DNA from: Flaveria trinervia
Lineage: Eukaryota; Streptophyta; Magnoliopsida; Asterales; Asteraceae
Reading direction: 5' to 3'
NCBI GenBank assembly: GCA_025506515.1
Contig: CM046451.1
Location: 53,582,356 to 53,646,355 of the forward strand
Length of the DNA stretch: 64,000 nucleotides
This document shows positions 56,084 to 64,000 of the stretch, in pieces (positions within the stretch are counted from its first letter, which is position 1; each line of letters opens with the position of its first letter). Under the pieces are notes generated by a model. It was not told the DNA's origin. It was given only the letters and a program-made list of their open reading frames with translations, and did no database searches. A program made the position numbers and the translations under genes.

Positions 56084-57495
56084 ATGCAAAATGTTGTTGC
56101 TTTTCTTAATGAAGATGTTAGAGAAGCTACAGGATATGAAGAGATGATTAGATCTCTCCTAAGGACTAAGTATGTCTATGCTATGTGTGCCAGACCGGCC
56201 ATATATGTTAGATTGATCAAGAAGTTTTGGAGAACTGCAGAATTCAACTTGATGACAATAGAAGGAAAGTAGTAAGAGGATTCAATACTAATGATAGAAT
56301 TATTGAAGTATCTGAAGATTCTATCAGATCTGTATTAAGACTAGGTGAAATGAAGATCAAGATTTATCTGAGTACACTTTCCATGAGTGTAGAGAGATAT
56401 TTATGTAGATGGATCACCCAGATCACTTCCCAAAGAAGCAGATCTTTAAGGCAAGAGTTCATAATCACTAGAAGCTTTTATGCTATGTGTTTTAGCACTG
56501 TATGTCAAAAAGAAGTGCAGGATGGAACTCATTTCCAATTGATATAGCATCTCCCATAGCAGCCATAGCCACTAGCAGAAGATTTAACATGGCTAAGTGG
56601 ATTATGAATGGGTTCATATTCAAATTGGAGAAAGGTAAGAGGAATAAGTACTTGATGTATCGAAGATTTCTCCAGTTGATTATAAATGAAAAATATCCGG
56701 ACATACATGGTTATGGAGTACAAGGTGAAAGACTTGATTTAGAGCATATGTTTGAGGTTGTGTATAAAAGGCTATGAGTGATTACAGGAGCTGCTAATGA
56801 CCTTTATTTGAGTATATGAGAAATGTAGCTAATGACAATGTTGACATTAATCAACAACACTTTCATTTGACTGAGGATGAGCCTATGAATCCTAATGATC
56901 ATATTGAAGATGTAATGGAAGAGATTGTTGAAGAATCTGAAGAAGAGGATGATAATAATGAAAGTTTTGCTAATAATGATGATCACAATAATGATGATGA
57001 CAATTAAGGTGGTGATCAAGGAGGTGAAATAGAACATGCTAGTGAAGAAGCTATTCAAGAGCTGGAGAGTGAACAAACAATCTCTCATCATAGGGATGAT
57101 AACGAAGATGAATGAAATGTTGATGATGGTGTTGATATAGAAATGAATAATCAAAGAGATGATGATCAAGTTACAAATAAAGATATTGAGAGTGTTGATT
57201 TTAACCAAGCATTTGATTTTGATGCTATATGGTCTGAGCCTATCACAGAGAATGTGATTTCTGTTGTGTAATCCCCAAGTCAAGAAGTGGTGATTGTAAA
57301 AGAGAAAGAACAAGTTATGAAACAAACGACAGATGTTTGTATTCAAACTGAAATAGATGATGATTCTAATGAAATCGATAAGTTGAAGTCATAGATTGCT
57401 CATCAAAATGAGGAAATTGAAAGATTAAAGAAAGAAAATGCTATGTTAAAAGCTAATGATGAAAGAAGAATGTTATGATCTATGATCTTGACGAA
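56084..57495 (+). pseudogene. Element E ORF3, cut by element G
   Basis: ATG at 56084 (MQNVVAFLNEDVREATGYEE). The N-terminal block reads VRLIKKFWRTAEFNLMTIEG and then VSEDSIRSVLRLG in the next frame, the same FW...V..I.E..IR..L pattern as in A and C. A 56502-56777 segment (RFNMAKWIMNGFIFKLEKGK) matches the following part of such ORFs. It is then highly acidic (DDNNESFANNDDHNNDDDN near 56960-57000) and ends in a coiled coil (EEIERLKKENAMLKAND near 57412-57460). G inserts at 57496. Several frameshifts. Function unknown; Sirevirus-type ORF3. Confidence 0.72.
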
Positions 57496-59541
57496 TGTAA
57501 CACCCAGTTATTTTTTTAAAAGACAAGAAATAAAGAATAAAAGAAAGAAAGGCAATTCAGTCCAAGTGGAGGGACTAAAAGTGTAAAAAGGACAAAAATC
57601 TTTGAAAAGTTGGTGTAAAGGTGGGCATGGCCGCCCACCCTCACTTCACATCATCATCTTCACCCATTTTTAGAGAGAGAGAGCAGAGAAACTCTCAGCT
57701 AAAGAAAGAAGAAGAAGAGAAGTGAATTCAAGGTTTTCATATGTTTATGATTGGTTTTATCCCGGTTATGTGATTATGTGCTTATGGGTTGTCTTTGTGC
57801 TCGGTGTGTGTGTTTGGATGTTGTTTCTAGGTGTTTTGAACTCACAGCAAGCGGGTAAAAAGGAAGACCACCCAAGTTGCACTAGGTGAGTTCTAGACCC
57901 CGGTTTTTCTTGTTTTCAAACATCTTTGGGGGCTGAAAATGTCTTTAAATGATTTTCCAATGTTTGAGTATGTATGCACGTATGAATTGTGCATGAATGA
58001 ATGTGATTTTTGAATGCTTATAGGTTATTCATGTTTAGAATAGCCACATTAAGCTTAGAATAGATGGATTTGATGATTGGTTGAAAACATACCCGAAACA
58101 TGTTGAACAGAAGGTCCATGCGCCTAGATAAGGCTCATGCGCTTGAAAAATGCCTTAGAAAGAATTAGGTGTAATCCATGCGCCCAAACATTAGCCCATG
58201 CGCCTAAGATTACCTTAGAAATGATTAAGTATAGCCCATGCGCCTGAACAGTGGCCCATGCGCCTAGAAATATTAGCCGGACGTCTAAGTGTAGGACCAT
58301 GCGCCCCAATAGTGCCCATGCACCCAAGTGGCCCATGCGCCTAAGTGTCCGTGTGTCCGAATTACTCATGCGACTAAGTGTTCATACGCACAAATAGTGC
58401 ACATGCGCCTGAATAGTTCATGCGCCTAAAGTGAAAATGTTTAAGTGTTGGCTGATGCGCCTACATAGTGAGAAACACCCAAACAGGGCTCATGCGCCCA
58501 AATAGTTCCCATGCGCCTAAGCACTTAGAAATTTTTACAGAATTTTCTGGGAGTCTGTGCTTTAGGGTTTTGATCAAGGTTGACTAAGGGCTTATTATGA
58601 TGACGTTTCATACATGATATGATTACTTATGATTGTTCCTTATTATACTTATTGCTATTATTATTATTACTTATAGTATGTGACTTTACGTGGTATGTTA
58701 TTATCGTAACGTAAAGTATATCGTAATAATAAAGTGATACATCAATAAAGAAAAGAGGAGGAACATTAATGAAATGTTAACAAGTCTTGCAAGCTTACAG
58801 GAGGTACATGACCATGTTGTCGTTAGCTCAACGGTGCTGTGGGTTAGCTACCCTATTATGCACACAGGGTCAATCAATTGAGATTGGCAGGACCTTTGCA
58901 GCGTGCCCTGGGTGATTGGGTTGGCCTTGTGCATAGTACACAGAACCCTTTCGAGGGATACAGTTGACCCTTTCGCGGGATATAAATGGACCATCACCCG
59001 TTTTCCATCGCGCATATAGTTGGGGTATTGCTCACTGGTCCATACAGAAAGTGAAACATAAAGATAAAAGTTTACAGAACAGACAAGGCATACAGTAAAG
59101 GGAACGAACAATATTTGTTCATATGGTTGATGCGTGATCGCATATACAGTACAGACTTGTATTTTACAGAAAAGAGTATTTTCATATACAACATCTAGAA
59201 AGTATTTTATTACTTATAAAACTAGAGCTCACTCAGCAATGCTGACTTTCATACATTTTCAGTTGGCAGGTAATTATTGCTAAGGATGGCACGAGGGTGA
59301 AGCTACTCGGCAGGGAAAGTCTGACATCCATTCGTACTCTGTGTTGCTGTTGTTTTGTAATGCATATAAACAAGTCTTTTGTAAACAGTCAATGATGATG
59401 TATTGCTTAACAACAGTGTTTTAAATGAAGTGAATGGCTTTGAAAGATTATTTTCACTGCTTAAGTTTGTTTAATTGAAATTTTAATGTTTTAACTGCTA
59501 TGATTGACCAACTGTGAGGTTTCCGGGAATGGGGCCTTACA
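57496..59541 (+). repeat. 5' LTR of element G
   Basis: 2046 bp, TGTAACACCC...GGGGCCTTACA. It contains a GA-rich tract (57668-57720), a splice-donor-like AGGTGAGTTCTAGA (57884-57897), and a CATGCGCCTAA minisatellite (58113-58520). Terminal bases agree with those of F. Confidence 0.85.
58113..58520 (+). repeat. CATGCGCCTAA minisatellite in the G LTR
   Basis: About fifteen imperfect units of CCATGCGCCTAAGTG or CATGCGCCTGAACAGTGG, spaced 18-40 bases apart. The unit is nearly the same as in the E spacer, although E is copia and G is gypsy. Confidence 0.85.
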
Positions 59542-59543
59542 AG

Positions 59544-59555
59544 TTGGATCAGAGC
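59544..59555 (+). other. Primer binding site of element G
   Basis: TTGGATCAGAGC two bases after the LTR: an initiator tRNA-Met site (TGGTATCAGAGC) with a small rearrangement of the TGGT portion. Confidence 0.75.
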
Positions 59556-59894
59556 CAAAGTTTAAGAGAATTGGGTTAAATAAACTTTTAAAACCTAAAC
59601 TTAAACTGAGAATGGGACAAATGGAGGGATGTCAGACCGAGTAGCTACGTGCCATCAGGTATGTCTTTTCCTAATGTTAACCGGTATTATGTGTGCTTGC
59701 TATTTGATTATGTGCTCTTAGTAGATTTAGATACTGATTAAGTCAGGATAGGAGATGCTTGGGGTATGAACAGTAAAGTAAGTGGCTAATCACAACTGGC
59801 CACTGTAATTAGGGACTTACTATACTTGACATAAACTGAGTATTACCTTGAATGACCGTGTTAGTGTTTGAATCTTATAATGTGCTTCTAGAAG
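59556..59894 (+). other. Element G leader
   Basis: 340 bases between primer site and gag with no ORF. It ends TGTGCTTCTAGAAG just before the gag ATG, which resembles a splice acceptor. Confidence 0.55.
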
Positions 59895-61147
59895 ATGGTT
59901 GGAGGTAGATCATCAAAGGCCTCTCGTGGTGGAGGTCACGGTGCTACTCCGCGACCCAAGAGAGGGAGACCTAGAGTCGAGAAAGTTGTTCATGAAGAAC
60001 CAGAGACCCCTCATCGGAGGGTGGCGACGACAGCGCCAATCTGAGGGCCTCAATAAAGGAGGCTGTGGTGGAAGAGGTTCGCCAGGTCATGCAGACGATT
60101 CTACCGTCTATGGTGACCGAAGTCATCAAGGCAGTTATAGAAGGAGAGAGAAAGGAAAGGGGTGGACCTACGGGTGAAAGAAGACAGCCCGAGACTGAGA
60201 CGGTTCCGTCCGATGATGAGGATGAGGAAGAAGAGCATGCACCGAAGGCGACCCGAGGCTACAACTACTGGGTGTTTATGAGATGCAAGCCCCCTACTTT
60301 CGATGGAACGGCACTGCGGTAGCTGCTCACCGGTGGGTATGGGAGATGGAGGCTGTCCTCGATATCATTGATTGTCGTGAGGATCAGAAGGTGAAATTCG
60401 CTACCCACTCCTTTGTGGACTCGACTTTGTGCTGGTGGGACAACATTGTCCAAGCCAAGGGTAGTAGGGCCATTCGAGAATGAGATGGCCTGAACTGAAG
60501 AAGCTAGTGATCGAGGAAATATGTCCACACAAAGAGATGGACAAAGTAGAAAGATACTTCCTGCAGTCGGAGGCGGGAACGATGACACACCAGCAATACA
60601 CCACCAAATTCAATGAAATGGCAAGGTTGGTTCCCGATCAAGTGACACCATTGTCATGAAAGATTAAAAGATACATCAACGGGTTGCCGGCGGATATCCA
60701 TAGGCATATGATTGCCGCCTGGCCGAGCACTTTCATATTGGCAGTTGACTTGGCTGGCAGATTATACGATGAGCGCAAGGTGGTGGTGGCTGAGGTAGAT
60801 AAGAAGGATGGTGGTAATCGGAACTAGAATGCGAAACGGTTTGGACGTGGTAGAACTGCTCCAAACAAGAAGGTGGCAAAGGTGGGTGATCGACGTGTGG
60901 TCACATCTAGATCAGGGCTGAGGAGGTGTGACAAATGTGGAGGGAGCATACTGGTGAGTGCAAAATGGGGATGAACGTATGCTTCAGGTGTGGTCAGCCT
61001 GGCCACATCGCTAGAGACTGTAAGAAGCCGAGGGCAGAGAACTCTGGGGCAGAGAAGAAGAAGCCAGAGGAAGGAGGGCAGAGGGCAGGTGCTAGAGCTT
61101 ACACCATGATCCCGGAGGAAGCCAGAGCTGATCCCGATGTTGTGTGA
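59895..61147 (+). pseudogene. Element G gag
   Basis: ATG at 59895 (MVGGRSSKASRGGGH) with TGA after about 50 codons. The frame then changes to a VVEEVRQVMQTILPSMVTEV helix and an acidic SDDEDEEEEHAPK tract, followed in another frame by a Retrotrans_gag domain (60283-60483: WVWEMEAVLDIIDCREDQKV, STLCWWDNIVQ). It continues past 60484 in broken frames to INGLPADIHRHMIAAWPS and the knuckle CFRCGQPGHIARDC at 60980-61021, with a basic C-terminus ending near 61147. Typical chromovirus gag; five or more lesions. Confidence 0.88.
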
Positions 61148-61530
61148 GGTATGTTTCTGGTAAACCAAACTTGTGCCTCTATATTGTTTCATTCTAGTTC
61201 TAGTAGGAGTTTTATTTCTACTACTTTTTATGCTAAGTTACCTGTTGTTAGTCAAAAGGTCAGTGCATCATTCGATGTAGAAACTACTATCGGTAAGTCC
61301 ACTAGAATTACTGATGTGATAGAGGACTGTGCCATAGAACTAGAAGGCCATAGGTTTGCTGCTTGGTTACACGTGATACCCCTAGGTGGATTTGATGTAG
61401 TACTAGGGATGGACTGGTTAGCAACCTATGAAGCAAACATCGTGTGTTGCAAGAAGCTGCTTCGATTAGTTGCGTCCGATGGAGTTTGGTTACGATTTAT
61501 GGAGATTACGTCACGACGATTCCGAAAGTG
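61148..61530 (+). pseudogene. Element G aspartic protease, active-site motif altered
   Basis: The frame 61151-61531 starts FLVNQTCASILFHSSSSRSFIS, where Ty3/gypsy proteases have a DSG or DTG triplet after LF. Here the positions read HSS, so the catalytic Asp and the Gly are both lost. The second half is normal: FAAWLHVIPLGGFDVVLGMDWL. The protease would be inactive even if translated. Confidence 0.85.
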
Positions 61531-62330
61531 ATTTCGATGGCGGTGGCGGGAGTATGCATGAGGCGTGGATGTAGTGCCTACTTGGCCTACGTAAAGGATG
61601 TGGACGCGCCAACACCGCAACTATCTGATGTACCAGTTGTGTGTGACTTTCCGGACGTATTCCCGGAAGACTTACCCGGCGTGCCACCGGATCGCGAGAT
61701 TGAGTTCCAAATTAACTTGATACCCGGTGCTCAACCTGTTGCCAAAGCACCGTATCGATTAGCTCCTACAGAAATGAAAGAACTCATGGAACAGTTGCAA
61801 GAGCTGCTTGATAAGGGGTTCATTAGACCGAGTATCTCTCCCTAGGGTGCTTCGGTCCTATTTGTGAAGAAGAAAGACGATAGTATGAGGATGTGTATTG
61901 ACTACCGAGAGCTGAACAAGTTAACGGTGAAGAATCAATACCCCCTACCAAGGATAGATGATCTGTTTGATCAGCTCCAAGGTGCCAGTTAGTTTTCAAG
62001 GATAGATCTTCGATCTGGTTACCATCAGCTGAGGGTGAAGGAGCAGGATATCCCTAAGACAGCTTTTCGTATGCGTATGGTCATTGTGAATTCCTTGTTA
62101 TGTCGTTTGGTCTGACTAATACGCCAGCTGCTTTTATGGACTTGATGAATCGAGTGTGTCGGCCAATGTTAGATAAACCAGTCATAGTGTTTATTGATGA
62201 TATCCTGATTTATTCAAGGAGCAAGGAGGAACATGCCGATCACATTCACGAGGTGTTAGAGACCTTGAGAAGGGAGAAGTTGTATGCCAAATTCTCCAAA
62301 TACGCGTTCTGGTTATGTAAAGTCCAATTA
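61531..62330 (+). pseudogene. Element G reverse transcriptase
   Basis: CDFPDVFPEDLPGVPPDREI and APYRLAPTEMKELMEQLQEL lead in; a stop follows FIRPSISP at 61844. Then VKKKDDSMRMCIDYRELNK, a stop after FDQLQGAS, and FSRIDLRSGYHQLRVKE (first Asp). The open frame from 62100 has SFGLTNTPAAFMDLMNRVC and the catalytic FIDD at 62190-62201, then YSRSKEEHADHIHEVLETL. Gypsy RT with all visible catalytic Asp residues kept but two stops and one shift. Confidence 0.92.
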
Positions 62331-62960
62331 TTGGGTCACGTGATAAACCCAGAGGGGATTATGGTAGACCCTGCTAAGGTGGAGGATGTGATACAATGGA
62401 AGTCTCCAAGGACGCCATCCGAGATTCGTAGTTTCTTGGGGTTGGCGGGTTATTATCGAAGGTTCATTCAGGACTTTTCCAAGATCGCTTCTCCACTGAC
62501 CAAGTTGACCCAAAAGGATGTAAAGTTTACGTGGGGTCAAGCTCAAGAACAGGCGTTCGAGGAGTTAAAGGTAAGGTTGACTCAAGCTCCTGTCTTGTCG
62601 TTACCCGAAGAAAGCGAGGATTTGGTAGTATACTCAGATGCTTCCTACCTAGGGTTGGGGTGTGTATTAATGCATAGAGGAAAAGTTATAGCCTATGCAT
62701 CCTGACAATTGAAAGTTCATGAGGTCAACTACCCTACTCATGACTTGGAGCTTGCGGCCATGGTCTTTGCACTAAAGATTTGGAGGCAGTATCTGTATGG
62801 GACGAAGTGCACCATTTTCACAAACCACAAGAGCTTGAAGTACTTCTTCGAGCAAAAAGATTTGAAGATGAGGTAGAGGCGATGGTTGGAGCTTATAAAG
62901 GATTATGATTGCGAGATCCATTACCATCCGGGCAAAGCCGACGTGGTGGCCCATGCTCTT
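62331..62960 (+). pseudogene. Element G RNase H
   Basis: The RT connection LGHVINPEGIMVDPAKVEDV and SFLGLAGYYRRFIQDFSKIA lead to the RNase H: LVVYSDASYLGLGCVL (first Asp), a stop after AYAS at 62703, YPTHDLELAAMVFALKIWR (the Glu), TNHKSLKYFFEQKDLKM, a stop, and ELIKDYDCEIHYHPGKADVVAHALS (the usual NVVADALS). Two nonsense mutations. Confidence 0.9.
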
Positions 62961-63424
62961 AGCCAGAAGGAGAGGCCCGAGCCGATTCGGGTCAAAGCAT
63001 ACCAACTAATCATGACCTCTGACATAATGAAGCAAGTCAAGGAGTTTCAGGATGGGGCATTAAAAGAAGATCATCTAAACTCTGAAAGAATGAGAGGTCT
63101 GGTTGGGGAATTGAGTGAAAACACACTTGGTGTTAAAACTCAATTTGGACGGGTGTGGATTCCTCGTTTCGGCGATCTACGTGTGAGGATTATGGATGAA
63201 GCTCACAAGACTCGATACTCCATTCATCTTGGTGCCACAAACGTGACGTGGCGGAGTATGTGAGTAAGTGCCTTACTTGCCTACAGGTGAAGGGCGAACA
63301 CCAAAAGCCGTATGGGAAGATCCAAGCTTTGGATATACCGGAATGGAAGTGGGAGCACATCACCATGGATTTCATTACGAAACTGCCCTGTACTTCGAAA
63401 GGATACGATGCCATATGGGTGATT
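62961..63424 (+). pseudogene. Element G integrase, N-terminal part, interrupted by J
   Basis: After a linker, GRVWIPRFGDLRVRIMDEAHKTRYSIHLGATN begins the zinc-binding region. At about 63240 the normal YWWPGMK segment is missing and the sequence jumps, in another frame, to RDVAEYVSKCLTCLQVKGEH, then WEHITMDFITKLP (first Asp) and YDAIWVI. J is inserted immediately after. The rest of the integrase and any chromodomain lie beyond the window. Confidence 0.88.
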
Positions 63425-64000
63425 TGTCACACCCCAACCTTGACGGCGGAAACGTCGAGGAGTGAGAGTTAAGATCGTTCATAGCCACATAACGCTATTA
63501 ATAATCCAAATATATTTTACACATAAGTTTCATTTGTCACATTACAAATATAAGTCTCAAAGGATATAAAAGCATAACATAAAATGTAACAAATCATTCT
63601 ATTTTATTTATTAATCTAGGTCCATTCCTAGATGTGCAAGCTTCAATGTGTAGATAATCAAACTTGGGCATTTCTTGAAACATGTTAAAAATAAAGGGTC
63701 AACAATAATGTTGGTGAGCATTCCATAGTTCTAAATACATAAATTATACAAAGATGGCAATTCAAGTCATAAATTAGTGAATAAAGTGATTAGGAATGTT
63801 ATGATCAATGCAACAATCAAACCTCGACAAAGTTTTACAAGTCTCAAACGTTTACAAGATTATACGATCAGCTAAGTGTACTTGGATTAACCAAGGCAGG
63901 CTTGTCTTGCCCATAGATCTATGACTTTGCTGGGCTAGCAATAGTTAATGATTGTACATATAACACCATAACATGGTAATCACGAAAGTTCAACTAACCA
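63425..64000 (-). mobile_element. Element J: LTR of the H family, minus orientation, incomplete
   Basis: Begins TGTCACACCCCAACCTTGACGGCGGAAACGTC on the plus strand (split here: TGTCACACCCC, then GGCGGAAACGTC) exactly where the G integrase reading stops. It shares ordered blocks with H (GCTAAGTGTACTTGG, GCCCATAGATCTATGA, GGGCTAGCAATAGTTAATG). It runs off the window. A TSD identical to the last bases before 63425 (GTGAT) is expected at its far end. Whether a complete element or a solo LTR cannot be told. Confidence 0.75.

Larger units (their letters stand above)
18198..57495 (+). mobile_element. Element E: copia retrotransposon with ORF3, host of five insertions
   Basis: E can be followed as one plus-strand element through its insertions: LTR 18198-18524, primer site, leader (to 19052, then 27259-27728), gag (27729-28191, 30442-30580, 46244-46843, 47656 onward), linker with three zinc knuckles, protease (50002), integrase, RT, RNase H (to 53482), spacer, and ORF3 (56084-57495). 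It continues beyond G, so the 3' LTR is not in the window. Exact TSDs for I, F, D and K show that the host sequence rejoins in each case. Internal order is Ty1/copia. The long gag with coiled coil and the ORF3 are Sirevirus-like, although the 327-bp LTR is short for that group. All ORFs carry many stops. It is inserted in the H LTR. Confidence 0.85.
57496..64000 (+). mobile_element. Element G: Ty3/gypsy chromovirus (Tekay/Del-like), right end outside window
   Basis: 5' LTR 57496-59541, primer site, gag, protease, RT, RNase H and then integrase: the Ty3/gypsy order. RT and integrase wording (FPDVFPEDLPGVPP, YSRSKEEHADH, HITMDFITKLP) and the long LTR are typical of the Tekay/Del chromovirus clade. 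It is inserted in ORF3 of E; the 5 bases before it are ACGAA, which should recur after its 3' LTR. J interrupts its integrase at 63425. Stops occur in gag, RT and RNase H, and the protease active site is altered, so this copy is dead. Confidence 0.92.

Noticed and set aside
58113..58520. CRISPR-like array in the G LTR (also 55055-55160)
   Set aside because: Units are short and imperfect with irregular, similar spacers, there are no cas genes, and the context is a plant retrotransposon. A minisatellite explains it.
1..64000. Host protein-coding genes, rRNA or snRNA genes
   Set aside because: I found no long frame or RNA signature outside retroelement sequence; the remaining gaps are leaders, spacers or LTRs.

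Overview
The window is plant nuclear DNA from a repeat-dense region: a stack of nested LTR retrotransposons with no host gene that I can support. Ty1/copia and Ty3/gypsy polyproteins, initiator-tRNA-Met-type primer binding sites (TGGTATCARAGC), long LTRs with TG...CA ends and 5-bp target-site duplications (TSDs) all point to a flowering plant. Minus-strand LTRs starting TGTCACACC(C) suggest a eudicot, perhaps Asteraceae, but that is a weak inference.

Layout. (1) 1-149 plus 12685-15290 is B, the 3' part of a minus-strand copia element, split by A (150-12684, minus, TSD TGAGG), a complete-length Sirevirus-like copia element with decayed ORFs. (2) 15291-16407 is F2, a truncated gypsy LTR, followed by the leader, primer site and LTR of a minus-strand element H (16408-18197). 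(3) H is interrupted at 18198 by E, a plus-strand copia element with a short LTR and an extra 3' ORF that runs to 57495. E is itself interrupted by I (19053-27258, minus copia, TSD GCATG), F (28192-30441, gypsy solo LTR, TSD TCAGA), D (30581-46243, non-autonomous, TSD AGTAC), K (46844-47655, solo LTR of an A-like family, TSD AAGAT) and G (57496 to window end, gypsy chromovirus). D contains C (31914-45177, Sirevirus-like, TSD GAAAG), and C contains L (39176-40097, an internally deleted A-like element, TSD AGTTT). G is interrupted at 63425 by J, an LTR of the H type. The deepest chain, H<E<D<C<L, has five levels. TSDs resolve every insertion whose two ends lie in the window.

How the parts work. 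In each autonomous element gag makes the particle, protease, integrase and RT/RNase H process and copy the RNA, and the LTRs, primer site and polypurine tract direct transcription and reverse transcription. A, B, C and E carry an additional ORF (ORF3) after RNase H, as in Sireviruses. No element is intact: all have stops, frameshifts or insertions. C is the youngest by LTR similarity (two 791-bp LTRs with about seven differences seen by eye), and its 964-codon pol segment is still open.

The most notable unexplained structure is that each family carries its own short, mostly palindromic and CpG-bearing motif, iterated in the LTR and, in ORF3-bearing families, also in the spacer between pol and ORF3: CTTCGGAAG (A, B, K, L), AACTACTGA/TCAGTAGTT (C), CAGTCGTACGACTG (D) and CATGCGCCTAAACAGTG (E). 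The last also occurs in the LTR of the unrelated gypsy element G. A polypurine-like string that also encodes ATKKG inside ORF3, three tandem zinc knuckles in E, and a conserved splice-donor-like block in the gypsy LTRs are further points.
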